Shown here one piece after another: positions 8,527-17,589 of a stretch of 64,000 nt of DNA. The notes beneath the pieces were generated by a model. It ran no database searches, was not told the origin of the DNA, and worked only from the letters and a program-made list of their open reading frames with translations. Position numbers and translations under genes: made by a program. This DNA is from Lachnospiraceae bacterium. Lineage in GTDB: Bacteria; Bacillota; Clostridia; Lachnospirales; Lachnospiraceae. The stretch is from assembly GCA_022792335.1 (NCBI GenBank), contig JAAWAV010000008.1:1-64000 (forward strand). Direction: 5' to 3'. The stretch's first letter is position 1, and each line of letters starts with the position of its first letter.

Positions 8527-8554
8527 GCTTTACTAAAAGCCCTGGAGGGAACGG

Positions 8555-10291
8555 ATGGTTCCCAATTATACGTATCATCGTTTGAAAATTTTAGTGATAT
8601 TCGCCCTGTGTTTGGCAGGATTCGGCATTTTGGCGGGCAGACTGGGATATCTGATGTTGTTTCAGTCTGCCCATTATACGGAGCTGGCGGAGGAACTTCA
8701 TGAGAGAGAGCGCTCCATCAAAGCCGCCAGAGGGAAAATTTACGATGCCAACGGAGTGGTGATTGCCGATAATCGAACTGTCTGTACGGTGTCCGTCATC
8801 CACAGTCAAATCAAAGATGTCGACGAAGTGACAAAGATGCTTTCTGAAAAACTGGAGCTTGACGAAGAGACCATTCGGAAAAAGGTGGAGAAGGTAAGCT
8901 CCAGAGAGATTATCAAGTCCAATGTGGATAAATCTGTGGGAGATGCCATCAGAGCCTGCGATTTAAGTGGAGTGAAAGTGGACGAGGATTATAAACGATA
9001 TTATCCTTTTGGAAGCCTGGCTTCCAAGGTCCTTGGCTTTACAGGGGGAGACAATCAGGGAATTATCGGTCTGGAGGTTATCTACGAAGAGTATCTGAAA
9101 GGACAGGACGGAAAAATTCTCACTCAGACGGACGCCAGAGGGGTGGAAATCGACGCGGCGGCTGAGGGCAGGATGGAACCGGTGGAAGGGAACAGCCTCT
9201 ATCTGAGCCTGGACGTGAATATTCAGAAATATGTGGAGCAGGAAGCCAAAAAGGTGATGGAGCAGAAAAATGCGAAACAGGTGTCCGTCATTGTGATGAA
9301 TCCGAAAAACGGAGAAATCCTGGCCATGGTAAATGTTCCGGAGTTTGATTTAAATGATCCGTTTACTTTGAATACTGCGGTGAATACGGAGGGATTAAGC
9401 GAGGAAGAACTTCAGGATCTCAGGAACCAGATGTGGAGAAATTCCTGCATCAACGATACTTATGAACCAGGCTCCACTTTCAAGATTATTACGGCGGCCG
9501 CCGGTTTGGAAGAGGGTGTGGTATCTCTCACAGATTCCTTTCATTGCCCCGGTTACCGGGTGGTAGAGGACAGGAGGATTCACTGTCACAAAGTGGCGGG
9601 ACACGGTTCAGAAACCTTTCTGCAAGGCGTGATGAATTCCTGTAACCCCGTCTTTATCGAGGTGGGGTTAAGACTTGGTACAGCGAATATCTATAAATAT
9701 TTCAAACAGTTTGGCCTTCTTTCCCGGACAGGAATTGATTTACCGGGCGAAGCGGGAACCATTATGCACAAGGAAGATAATATGGGAGAGGTGGAACTTG
9801 CCACAGTTTCTTTTGGCCAGTCCTTTCAGATTACTCCTATTCAGCTAATTACCACGGCCAGTTCCATTATCAATGGCGGGATTCGGGTTACACCTCATTT
9901 TGCAGTGGAGACAAGGAACAGCGACGGTACGGTGATCCGGCGGCTGGACTGGAATGAGGGAGAGCGGATCTTATCAGAAGAAACCAGCGAAACCATGCGC
10001 TATGTTCTGGAACAGGTGGTGGCGGAAGGCACGGGGCACAGAGCTTATCTGGAGGGGTACCGGATTGGCGGAAAGACGGCTACTTCGGAAAAACTTCCCA
10101 GAAGCGAAAACCGTTATATCTCTTCTTTTCTGGGCTTTGCACCTGCAGACGACCCACAGGTGATTGCCCTAATCACCATCGACGAGCCGGAGGGGATTTA
10201 TTACGGAGGGACCATTGCCGCTCCGGTGGTGGCAAATATTTTTGACAATATCCTTCCCTATCTTGGAATTGAACAAAAAGAGACAGATTAG
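8555..10291 (+). CDS. spoVD: Class B PBP, SpoVD-like, with KTA in place of KTG
   Basis: A second class B penicillin-binding protein of 578 residues, starting at an ATG behind GGAGGG. It has an N-terminal membrane helix (about 10-30), a dimerisation domain and a transpeptidase domain with Ser307-T-F-Lys310 and Ser362-C-Asn364. The third motif reads Lys507-T-A509 instead of the usual KTG, followed by TSEKLPRSENRYISSF. By position (ftsL, PBP, PBP, mraY) it matches Bacillus spoVD, the spore-cortex transpeptidase that works with SEDS protein SpoVE. No PASTA repeats are present. It could also serve vegetative division; sequence alone cannot decide. Confidence 0.8.
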   Translation: MVPNYTYHRLKILVIFALCLAGFGILAGRLGYLMLFQSAHYTELAEELHERERSIKAARGKIYDANGVVIADNRTVCTVSVIHSQIKDVDEVTKMLSEKLELDEETIRKKVEKVSSREIIKSNVDKSVGDAIRACDLSGVKVDEDYKRYYPFGSLASKVLGFTGGDNQGIIGLEVIYEEYLKGQDGKILTQTDARGVEIDAAAEGRMEPVEGNSLYLSLDVNIQKYVEQEAKKVMEQKNAKQVSVIVMNPKNGEILAMVNVPEFDLNDPFTLNTAVNTEGLSEEELQDLRNQMWRNSCINDTYEPGSTFKIITAAAGLEEGVVSLTDSFHCPGYRVVEDRRIHCHKVAGHGSETFLQGVMNSCNPVFIEVGLRLGTANIYKYFKQFGLLSRTGIDLPGEAGTIMHKEDNMGEVELATVSFGQSFQITPIQLITTASSIINGGIRVTPHFAVETRNSDGTVIRRLDWNEGERILSEETSETMRYVLEQVVAEGTGHRAYLEGYRIGGKTATSEKLPRSENRYISSFLGFAPADDPQVIALITIDEPEGIYYGGTIAAPVVANIFDNILPYLGIEQKETD

Positions 10292-10306
10292 AAAGAAGAA
10301 TAACAG

Positions 10307-10335
10307 TTGATTCTTCCTGAAAAAAGTCTTATACT
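10307..10335 (+). promoter_or_regulatory. Internal SigA-type promoter ahead of mraY
   Basis: TTGATT (10307-10312), 17 bases, TATACT (10330-10335), in the 105-base gap between spoVD and mraY. It would let mraY-murD-ftsW-ftsQ be expressed apart from the MraZ-controlled front of the operon. The promoter ahead of ftsZ has the same -35. Confidence 0.65.
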
Positions 10336-10396
10336 GTAACAGTTAAGGAAAATACAGGGGCATTTGGGGCCCCGGATGAAATACAGGAGTGTCCAT

Positions 10397-11353
10397 ATGA
10401 AATATGCAGCGATTATTTCTGTGCTGATTTCCTTTGCCATCAGCGCCGTGCTTTGTCCGATTTTGATTCCCTTCTTGCGAAAACTGAAATTTGGTCAGAC
10501 GATCCGGGAGGAAGGACCCAAGGCCCATGCCAAAAAGTCGGGAACGCCGACCATGGGGGGACTTGCGATTTTAATCAGTATAGCGGTGACGAGTCTGATT
10601 TTTTTGGAGGATTATCCGAAAATCATTCCGGTACTCTTTACTACCGTAGGCTTTGGGATTGTGGGACTTCTGGATGATTTTATCAAGGTGGTATTGAAGC
10701 GCTCCGAAGGGTTAAAGCCCTGGCAGAAGCTTTTGGGTCAGCTTGTCATCGCCGGGATACTATGCTACTACCTGGTGACCTCCGATGTGGTGTCCACGGC
10801 TATGATTCTTCCTTTTACCGGAGGAAAAACTCTGGATTTGGGCTGGTTTTTTGTTCCGGCTTTCTTTGTTATTGTGCTTGGAACAGACAATGGAGTCAAT
10901 CTGACAGACGGACTGGACGGACTTTGTACCAGCGTAACCATTCTGGTCGCCGTATTTTTTTCTGTAGTATCTGCAGGAGAGGGGGCTGGTATCGAACCGG
11001 TTACTGGAGCAGTGATCGGAAGTCTCCTGGGATTTCTGGTATTCAATGCATATCCGGCCAAGGTATTTATGGGGGATACCGGTTCTCTGGCCCTTGGCGG
11101 ATTTGTGGTATCCAGCGCCTTTATGCTGCAGCTTCCGATTTTTATTCTGATGGTAGGCTTTATCTATTTTGCGGAAACGCTTTCCGTTATGCTGCAGGTG
11201 ACCTATTTCAAAAGTACCCATGGAAAACGCCTGTTCCGTATGACTCCCATCCATCATCATTTCGAGCTTGGCGGCTGGTCTGAGACCAGAATTGTGACTG
11301 TATTTTCTGCCATAACAGCGTTACTCTGCCTGCTTGCCTATATGGCCCTATAA
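10397..11353 (+). CDS. mraY: Phospho-N-acetylmuramoyl-pentapeptide transferase MraY
   Basis: MraY transfers phospho-MurNAc-pentapeptide from UDP to undecaprenyl phosphate, making lipid I at the inner face of the membrane. The 318-residue protein has about ten hydrophobic helices and the family motifs: LLDDFIKV with the paired aspartates, NLTDGLDGL, MGDTGSLALGG and HHHFE near the C-terminus. The ATG at 10397 is chosen because AGGAG lies seven bases upstream; the frame opens earlier but without a ribosome site. It follows its own probable promoter. Confidence 0.97.
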   Translation: MKYAAIISVLISFAISAVLCPILIPFLRKLKFGQTIREEGPKAHAKKSGTPTMGGLAILISIAVTSLIFLEDYPKIIPVLFTTVGFGIVGLLDDFIKVVLKRSEGLKPWQKLLGQLVIAGILCYYLVTSDVVSTAMILPFTGGKTLDLGWFFVPAFFVIVLGTDNGVNLTDGLDGLCTSVTILVAVFFSVVSAGEGAGIEPVTGAVIGSLLGFLVFNAYPAKVFMGDTGSLALGGFVVSSAFMLQLPIFILMVGFIYFAETLSVMLQVTYFKSTHGKRLFRMTPIHHHFELGGWSETRIVTVFSAITALLCLLAYMAL

Positions 11354-11374
11354 CAGGTGGAAAGGAGAGAAACC

Positions 11375-12715
11375 ATGAAGAGAACCATACTTGTGGCCGG
11401 AGGTGGCATCAGTGGAATCGGAGCAGCCAGAATGCTCCTTGCCACAGGAACTTCTGTGATTTTATATGATGGCAATGAAACTCTGGACACAGAGGCTTTG
11501 AGAGAAAAATTTCCGGGTCAGGAGATTGAGATTGTGCTCGGAGAATTGCCGGATACGGTGATTACGAGAATTACCGCCTGCGTCATCAGTCCGGGGATTC
11601 CTCTGAAAGTACCTTTTGTAAAACAGCTTCGAAAGGCGGGGATTCCGATATGGAGTGAGATCGAGGCAGCTTTTCGCCATGGAAAGGGACGGCTTGCCGC
11701 TATCACCGGAACCAATGGCAAAACCACTACCACGGCCCTGACGGGACAGATGCTTGAAAATTATTATGAAAGCAGTTTTGTGGTGGGAAATATTGGCACC
11801 GCTTATACGGAAGAGGCTTTGAAAATGACAGAAGCTTCTGTTACAGTGGCAGAAGTTTCCAGTTTTCAGTTAGAAACCATCGATACCTTTCATCCACAAG
11901 TCAGCGCCATTTTGAATTTGACGCCGGATCATTTGGATCGGCATGGTTCCATGGAAGAATATATCCGGGTGAAGGAACTGGTGACAAAGAATCAGGGAAC
12001 GGAAGACGTCTGCGTATTAAATTATGAAGACCCTGTTTTGCGCGCTTTTGGAGAAGGACTTTCTGTAAAGGTACTTTGGTTTAGCAGCAAGCAGAGGATT
12101 CCCGGAGGAATTTATCTGGAAGGGACGTCGATTGTAAGTGAGCTTTCTGGAAAACGGGAAGTTTTGGTGGAAACAGGAGAGCTAAAGATTCTGGGCGTTC
12201 ATAATTATGAAAATGCCATGGCGGCCACAGCAGTATCCTTTGCCATGGGAGTTCCCATGGAAGTGCTTCAGAAAACGTTGCGAGAATTTCAGGCTGTGGA
12301 GCATCGGATTGAGTTTGTGGTGGAAAGAGATCAGGTGGCTTACTATAATGATTCCAAGGGAACCAATCCGGACGCAGCCATTCAGGGGATTCGTGCCATG
12401 ACACGCCCTACGGTGTTGATTGCCGGCGGCTATGACAAGGGATCTGCTTATGGCGAATGGCTGGAGGCCTGTCTGGGGCGTGTAAAGAGTTTGATTCTTT
12501 TGGGAGCTACGGCAGAAAAAATTGCGAAAGAAGCGGAGCCTCTCGGTTTTCCGGAGGTCCGGTTTGCCTCCTCCATGGAGGAGGCGGTAAAATGTGCAAA
12601 AGCAGCGGCAAAACCGGGAGACGCCGTGCTGCTATCTCCGGCTTGTGCAAGCTGGGGGATGTTCCGGAATTATGAGGAGCGTGGAAGAATTTTTAAGAAA
12701 TTGGTCCTAGAATAA
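11375..12715 (+). CDS. murD: UDP-N-acetylmuramoylalanine--D-glutamate ligase MurD
   Basis: MurD adds D-glutamate to UDP-MurNAc-L-alanine in the cytoplasm. The protein has 446 residues, with an N-terminal Rossmann-like UDP-binding domain, the Mur-ligase ATP loop GTNGKTTT at residues 112-119, the central LTPDHLDRHG motif, and the C-terminal NDSKGTNPDAA and SPACASWGMF motifs. The ATG follows AAAGGAGAG. The neighbours murE, murF and murG that often accompany it are not in this window. Confidence 0.97.
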   Translation: MKRTILVAGGGISGIGAARMLLATGTSVILYDGNETLDTEALREKFPGQEIEIVLGELPDTVITRITACVISPGIPLKVPFVKQLRKAGIPIWSEIEAAFRHGKGRLAAITGTNGKTTTTALTGQMLENYYESSFVVGNIGTAYTEEALKMTEASVTVAEVSSFQLETIDTFHPQVSAILNLTPDHLDRHGSMEEYIRVKELVTKNQGTEDVCVLNYEDPVLRAFGEGLSVKVLWFSSKQRIPGGIYLEGTSIVSELSGKREVLVETGELKILGVHNYENAMAATAVSFAMGVPMEVLQKTLREFQAVEHRIEFVVERDQVAYYNDSKGTNPDAAIQGIRAMTRPTVLIAGGYDKGSAYGEWLEACLGRVKSLILLGATAEKIAKEAEPLGFPEVRFASSMEEAVKCAKAAAKPGDAVLLSPACASWGMFRNYEERGRIFKKLVLE

Positions 12716-12755
12716 ATCCATTTGAAAAGATCGAAGCAGAAGTTGGAGTGAATGC

Positions 12756-14006
12756 ATGGCAGATCAGAGTATGGAACGCCAAAACAGGGAAAGGCAGTAC
12801 GGAAAAAACCGGTATACGGAGGAAGATGGCCGGGAATACGGCCGTCCAGAAGAACGGCCTGTCAGTGGGCAGAGAAAAAAACTAGTCAGATACTTCGATT
12901 ACAGTCTTTTAACCGTAATTCTTTTTTTGTGCTGCTTTGGCCTGGTTATGGTCTATAGCTGCAGCTCCTATACGGCTCAGATTAAAAGTGGAGATTCTCT
13001 GTTTTATCTGAAAAAACAGGGAGTAGCCCTTCTCATCGGGATTGTCGTTATGTTTGGAATTTCCAAGATTGATTACCATCAATACGGAAGGGTGGCAGTT
13101 CTCGGCTACATTCTGGCTGTGATTTTGATGGTACTGGTCAATTTTACGCCGCTTGGAATTGAATACAACGGTAAAAAGCGGTGGTTTGGTTTTGGGGAAA
13201 CCTCTTTGTTTCAGGCGGCGGAACCTGTGAAGGTGGCTCTGATTCTTTCCATGTCAAGCCTGGTAAATAGGTTTTCCAAACAGATCGATTTGTGGAGACT
13301 TCAAATTCTTCTGGTGGTGATCCAGGCGCCTTTGATTTTTTTGGTAACAGATAACAACTTAAGCAGCGGTATTATCCTTCTAGGAATAGTATTTCTTATG
13401 ATTTTTGTGGCCAGCAGGAAAAAACTCCGTTTTTTTATAGCTGTGGCTTTGGTAGCGTCTTTTGCAGTTCTTGTAACCGTATTTTCCGATCAGATCCTTG
13501 AACTTAAGATTCTGAAGGAATATCAGATGGAGCGGATTCTTGTCTGGAAAGATCCGACGGCCTATGCTCTGGATGGAGGCCATCAGGTCCTTCAGGGGCT
13601 TTATGCAATTGGATCCGGCGGCCTTTTTGGAAAAGGGCTTGGCGAGAGTATGCAGAAGTTGGGGTTTGTGCCGGAGGCGCAGAACGATATGGTGTTTTCC
13701 ATTATCTGTGAGGAGCTTGGCCTTTTCGGCGCTGTCTGTGTGATTCTTCTGTTTCTATTTATGATATGGCGATTCGTGGTAATAGCCAACAATGCGCCGG
13801 ATTTGTTTGGCGCGATGCTGGTCGTGGGGATTATGTCCCACATTGCGCTTCAGGTCATTTTAAATGTAGCGGTTGTAACCAATACGATTCCCAATACGGG
13901 TATCACTCTGCCCTTTATCAGTTATGGGGGTACTTCTGTCGTCTTTTTGATGATGGAGATGGGAGCGGCTCTCAGTGTATCCGCCAGCATTAAGTATGAA
14001 CGCTAA
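12756..14006 (+). CDS. ftsW: SEDS-family septal glycosyltransferase FtsW
   Basis: A 416-residue polytopic protein of the SEDS family, which polymerises lipid II at the division site together with a class B PBP. A hydrophilic N-terminal region of about 45 residues precedes roughly ten membrane helices. Family signatures seen are the PAEPVK-like FQAAEPVKVALIL, the extracellular loop with PEAQNDMVFSIICEELG, and the C-terminal NTGITLPFISYGGTS. Bacillus SpoVE is a close relative with sporulation function; with only one SEDS gene here and a dcw location, FtsW (possibly serving both roles) is the better label. Confidence 0.9.
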   Translation: MADQSMERQNRERQYGKNRYTEEDGREYGRPEERPVSGQRKKLVRYFDYSLLTVILFLCCFGLVMVYSCSSYTAQIKSGDSLFYLKKQGVALLIGIVVMFGISKIDYHQYGRVAVLGYILAVILMVLVNFTPLGIEYNGKKRWFGFGETSLFQAAEPVKVALILSMSSLVNRFSKQIDLWRLQILLVVIQAPLIFLVTDNNLSSGIILLGIVFLMIFVASRKKLRFFIAVALVASFAVLVTVFSDQILELKILKEYQMERILVWKDPTAYALDGGHQVLQGLYAIGSGGLFGKGLGESMQKLGFVPEAQNDMVFSIICEELGLFGAVCVILLFLFMIWRFVVIANNAPDLFGAMLVVGIMSHIALQVILNVAVVTNTIPNTGITLPFISYGGTSVVFLMMEMGAALSVSASIKYER

Positions 14007-14020
14007 CGGAGGCCTTTGGT

Positions 14021-14827
14021 ATGCGGGACAGACGAGATGAAACAGAATGGTTTTCAGAACCATGGAATACAGAAAAGAAGGAGAGGAGAAGAGTAAAAAA
14101 GCGTCAGCGGCGTTTCAAAACCTTCGGCATTGTGATTCTTCTTTTTCTTTTTCTGTTTCTGTTCGGATACAGTACTAGAATACAGGATGTGACGGTGATT
14201 GGAAATACCCGCTATACGGAAGAAGAGCTGATTTCCATGATTTTTCCGGAGGAAAAAGACTGGAATACCTTTTATGCCCTTTACCAGGAACAGTTCGGAA
14301 AAGCAAAAGATATCCCTTTTGTGGAGAAATATCAGGTGAAAATTACGGGACTTCATTCGGCGAAGATTACCGTTTACGAAAAAAGCGTGGCGGGCTGTCT
14401 GGAGTATATGGGTTCTTATATGTATTTTGACCGGGAAGGCATCATTGTGGAAAGTTCCAGAGAACTGGAGGAAAACGTACCACTGGTAACGGGGATCCAA
14501 TTTCAGCACATTGTCATGTATGAAAAACTGGAAGTGGGAGATGCGGGAATTTTTGCAGAAATTTTAAATCTTTCTCAGCTTTTGGCCCAGTATGAATTAT
14601 ATCCGGAGCGAATGGCCTTTGATAAGGACAAGCAGGTGACTCTGATTATGGGAGAAATTCAGGCTTTCCTTGGGGATAGCCGTTATATGGCGGAAAAAGT
14701 AGCGGAGCTTTCAGATATGTATCCGGCACTTTCCGGGCGTTCTGGTACCGTATATTTGAATGAATACCGGCCAGACGTAAAAAATCCTTCTTATCCCTTT
14801 GTGCCGAATGGAGAGGGTGTCCCATAA
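14021..14827 (+). CDS. ftsQ: Cell division protein FtsQ/DivIB
   Basis: A 268-residue bitopic protein: a basic cytoplasmic segment rich in Lys and Arg (residues 18-33), one very hydrophobic membrane helix (about 34-50), then a POTRA-like domain starting IQDVTVIGNTRYTEEEL and a beta-rich FtsQ domain. Its role is to join FtsL and DivIC outside the membrane and regulate septal wall synthesis. It lies 14 bases after ftsW, so the two are surely co-transcribed. ftsA does not follow. Confidence 0.88.
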   Translation: MRDRRDETEWFSEPWNTEKKERRRVKKRQRRFKTFGIVILLFLFLFLFGYSTRIQDVTVIGNTRYTEEELISMIFPEEKDWNTFYALYQEQFGKAKDIPFVEKYQVKITGLHSAKITVYEKSVAGCLEYMGSYMYFDREGIIVESSRELEENVPLVTGIQFQHIVMYEKLEVGDAGIFAEILNLSQLLAQYELYPERMAFDKDKQVTLIMGEIQAFLGDSRYMAEKVAELSDMYPALSGRSGTVYLNEYRPDVKNPSYPFVPNGEGVP

Positions 14828-14856
14828 AAATTAGTGGATTTTTGTGAAAGTAACGG

Positions 14857-14885
14857 TTGATTAATTTGGAAAAATGGCTTATGCT
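14857..14885 (+). promoter_or_regulatory. SigA-type promoter of ftsZ
   Basis: TTGATT (14857-14862), 17 bases, TATGCT (14880-14885), in the gap between ftsQ and ftsZ. It provides for separate expression of ftsZ in addition to read-through from the operon. Confidence 0.65.
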
Positions 14886-14953
14886 ATATAAGTGGTAGTA
14901 CCAGCTCGGAAGGCGTCTGTTTTTGGAGTGACAGATTGAGGGAGGATAATGCG

Positions 14954-16189
14954 TTGTTAGAGATCAGGATTAATGAGTCTGAGAGCTCAGCGAAGATTAT
15001 TGTCATCGGCGTAGGCGGCGCTGGCAATAACGCTGTGAATCGAATGATTGATGAAAATATTTGTGGTGTGGAATTTATTGGTGTCAATACGGATAAACAG
15101 GCTCTTCAGCTTTGCAAGGCCCCTACAGCGATCCAAATTGGAGAGAAGCTGACCAAAGGTCTGGGTGCGGGCGCCAAGCCGGAAGTGGGACAGAAGGCGG
15201 CTGAAGAAAGCGCCGAAGATATTGCGGCGGCCATCAAGGGAGCGGACATGGTGTTTGTTACCTGTGGTATGGGCGGCGGCACTGGTACAGGAGCGGCTCC
15301 TGTGGTAGCCGGCCTTGCCAAAGAAATGGGGATTCTGACGGTAGGCGTGGTGACAAAACCCTTTAAGTTCGAAGGCCGTGCCCGTATGACCAATGCGATG
15401 AACGGAATTGAACATTTAAAAGCGAACGTGGATACTTTGATTGTGATTCCCAATGACCGTCTGCTTGAGATTGTGGACAGAAGAACCACCATGCCGGAGG
15501 CGCTGCGTCGGGCGGACGAAGTCCTTCAGCAGGCTGTTCAGGGTATCACTGATTTGATCAATGTACCTGCACTAATCAATCTGGATTTTGCAGATATTCA
15601 GACAGTTATGATAGATAAGGGAATTGCCCATATCGGCATCGGTCATGCCAAGGGAGACGACAAGGCGATTGAAGCTGTCAAAGAGGCAGTGTCCAGCCCG
15701 CTTTTGGAGACGACCATTGAGGGTGCTTCTCATGTGATCATTAATATTTCCGGTGACATTGGGCTGATGGAGGCCAATGAGGCGGCGAGCTATGTCCAGG
15801 ATCTGGCCGGTGACAACGCAAACATTATTTTTGGAGCCATGTACGATGATACGGCGCAGGATGAGGCTAGTATTACGGTGATCGCCACCGGTCTGGAGCC
15901 TTTTGAGGGCGCTGGTACGCCGCTTAGTTCTGCATCTTCCAGTTACAGTACATATAAGTCGGCGGCGAAAACGGCTTCTCCGTATATGTCTCAGACGCAG
16001 ACAGGGAAACAGGCCGGAGCTTCAGCGGCGGCCACGAGACCAGTTCCACCCCGTCCTGTGATGCCGAACTTTAACAGTGCGTCCAGTACCATGAGTACAG
16101 GTACGACCGGTGGATCTTCCGGTTACCGAGTGCCAGAGAGCAAAGGAAATATTACGATTCCGGATTTTCTTCAAAAGCCAAGACGATGA
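14954..16189 (+). CDS. ftsZ: Cell division protein FtsZ
   Basis: The tubulin-like GTPase that forms the Z ring. The tubulin signature GGGTGTG is at residues 107-113 and the T7 loop region follows ([11 protein letters not shown]). After the globular domain comes a Ser/Thr/Ala linker of about 70 residues and the conserved C-terminal peptide [12 protein letters not shown] that binds FtsA, SepF or ZapA-type partners. The start is read as TTG at 14954: GGAGG (14941-14945) sits eight bases before it, whereas the earlier in-frame TTG at 14936 lies before that ribosome site. This gives 411 residues. SepF is encoded at 61.3 kb and is the likely membrane tether. Confidence 0.97.
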   Translation: MLEIRINESESSAKIIVIGVGGAGNNAVNRMIDENICGVEFIGVNTDKQALQLCKAPTAIQIGEKLTKGLGAGAKPEVGQKAAEESAEDIAAAIKGADMVFVTCGMGGGTGTGAAPVVAGLAKEMGILTVGVVTKPFKFEGRARMTNAMNGIEHLKANVDTLIVIPNDRLLEIVDRRTTMPEALRRADEVLQQAVQGITDLINVPALINLDFADIQTVMIDKGIAHIGIGHAKGDDKAIEAVKEAVSSPLLETTIEGASHVIINISGDIGLMEANEAASYVQDLAGDNANIIFGAMYDDTAQDEASITVIATGLEPFEGAGTPLSSASSSYSTYKSAAKTASPYMSQTQTGKQAGASAAATRPVPPRPVMPNFNSASSTMSTGTTGGSSGYRVPESKGNITIPDFLQKPRR

Positions 16190-16221
16190 TGAGTGATATA
16201 AGATAAAATTTAAGAAATAGT

Positions 16222-16249
16222 AGGAGGACTTCGGGTCCTCCTTTTTTTA
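16222..16249 (+). terminator. Terminator of the dcw operon
   Basis: AGGAGGAC (16222-16229) pairs with GTCCTCCT (16235-16242) over a TTCGG loop and runs into seven T residues. It lies about 35 bases past the ftsZ stop. Confidence 0.92.
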
Positions 16250-16260
16250 TTTTATAGGAA

Positions 16261-16398
16261 AGTACCGTCGCTTGACAAAAGCACACACGGTCGAAAAAGG
16301 GGAAATTCAGCTCCTGCGGCGTTACTTTCACTCCGCGTACGTCCAGTACGCGTCGGTCAAGTGCCTTGCAGGGGCTGGTCCAGAGAAGCGAGGGTACT
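16261..16398. repeat. 138-bp hairpin-rich intergenic element with inverted ends
   Basis: The ends AGTACCGTCGCTT (16261-16273) and AAGCGAGGGTACT (16386-16398) are inverted repeats at 12 of 13 positions. Inside, CAGCTCCTGC (16308-16317) faces GCAGGGGCTG (16368-16377), and CGCGTAC (16334-16340) faces GTACGCG (16346-16352) over a 5-base loop, so the whole unit can fold into a nested cruciform. The right end recurs exactly at 237-249. There is no reading frame. It looks like a small non-autonomous element or a dispersed palindromic repeat. Confidence 0.6.
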
Positions 16399-16463
16399 AC
16401 GGTGGTAAGGAATCATCTGTCCGCAAAAAAAGTCGATGAAATATACCGTTTCCCTCTGTGGTT

Positions 16464-16496
16464 TTGACAGATTCTGCAAAAGGAATCCTCTATAAT
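16464..16496 (+). promoter_or_regulatory. spoIIG-type promoter with a 21-base spacer
   Basis: TTGACA (16464-16469) and TATAAT (16491-16496) are both perfect SigA hexamers but are 21 bases apart, too far for ordinary recognition. The Bacillus spoIIG promoter has the same oddity (22 bases) and needs Spo0A~P. Read in reverse, the -35 region gives TGTCAAAA, which matches the 0A-box core TGTCRAA, as in Bacillus where a 0A box overlaps the -35. Confidence 0.65.
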
Positions 16497-16509
16497 AGGG
16501 TTTGTGAAA

Positions 16510-17589
16510 ATGAATTTATACATAGACGTACTGTTTGCAGTAAACGTCTGGATGAATGTGGGACTATTGGTACTGACTGGAAACTGTCTGAAATACAGAC
16601 AGAAGGCGCTTCGGATTTTTCTTGGAGCTTCCGTGGGAGGAGTGTCGGCTTGCCTTCTGGCAGTGTGTTCTGGCTTTTCAAGATGGACAGAACTTCTGTT
16701 TACGTATTTTTTTGTGGGACCGGCCATGTGTCTGGCTGCTTTTGGAAAAAAAGGGGTTTTGGCTCTTTGCCGGCAAGTCTTGACTTTGACAGTCGTCTCC
16801 ATATTTACCGGAGGTTTTCTGAATCAACTGTATTTTCATACGGGAGTCGGATACGTGATGCGGGAGCTCCTGACAGGAAAAAGTGCGCAGGGAGGAAGTC
16901 TGCCGGTGCTCTTTTTGCTGGCGGCCGTTTCTTTTTTGGCGGGAAAGGAGCTGATCCGCTTTTCTGATGCCATAAAAAGGGACAGGGCAGTTCTTTTTTC
17001 TTTGGCGCTCTGGCGTGGGGAGAGACGGATTGAGGTAACGGCTCTTTTGGATACGGGAAACCGTCTTTATGAGCCGCTTACCGGAAAACCAGTTTCCATT
17101 GGAGAAAAGAAAACATTCCTTGCATTGTTTCCAGAAGAGGAGGAAACGGAAGGAATCTTCGTGATTCCCTATCATTCTATCGGAGGAAGCGGCATCCTTT
17201 CCGGCAGACGGGTGGATAAGATGGCGCTTCTTAGAGAAAAGGGAGGGGAGGTTCCATTCCCCGGGGACTCTTTCCTGATAGCCTTAAAGGAGGGGCCACT
17301 ATCCGGAGACGGAAGCTATCAGTTGATTCTGCACAGCGATTTTGTCGAACATACGGCGTCTTTAGAAATGAGGAGGAAAAGACATGGTCATCAGAGTAGC
17401 AGTTCCCAGCAGGTTTCAGTTAAAAATCATCTCCAGTATGAAGGGGTTTCTGTTTTCAAAGAAAAACGAGATCCATTATATCGGGGGGAGCGATGTGCTT
17501 CCGGCGCCGCTTTCACCGGAAACGGAGGCAGTGATGATTTCCAGGCTGGGGACAACGGAGGAGAAAGAGGCAAAGGCTGCTCTGATTGA
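16510..17589 (+). CDS. spoIIGA: Pro-SigE processing protease SpoIIGA, with an unusual run-on C-terminus
   Basis: SpoIIGA is the membrane aspartic protease that cleaves pro-SigE in the mother cell after the forespore signal SpoIIR. The N-terminal half has about five membrane helices starting at [16 protein letters not shown]; the protease half carries the catalytic LLDTGN motif with Asp181. The expected end of the protein is near residue 290, but the frame stays open to 359 residues and overlaps sigE by 206 bases. The last 70 or so residues are Ser/Gly/Arg-rich and look like a second-frame reading of sigE, so a small indel may have removed the normal stop. TAG codons lie in the other two frames just before and just after the sigE start. 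Confidence 0.88.
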   Translation: MNLYIDVLFAVNVWMNVGLLVLTGNCLKYRQKALRIFLGASVGGVSACLLAVCSGFSRWTELLFTYFFVGPAMCLAAFGKKGVLALCRQVLTLTVVSIFTGGFLNQLYFHTGVGYVMRELLTGKSAQGGSLPVLFLLAAVSFLAGKELIRFSDAIKRDRAVLFSLALWRGERRIEVTALLDTGNRLYEPLTGKPVSIGEKKTFLALFPEEEETEGIFVIPYHSIGGSGILSGRRVDKMALLREKGGEVPFPGDSFLIALKEGPLSGDGSYQLILHSDFVEHTASLEMRRKRHGHQSSSSQQVSVKNHLQYEGVSVFKEKRDPLYRGERCASGAAFTGNGGSDDFQAGDNGGERGKGCSD

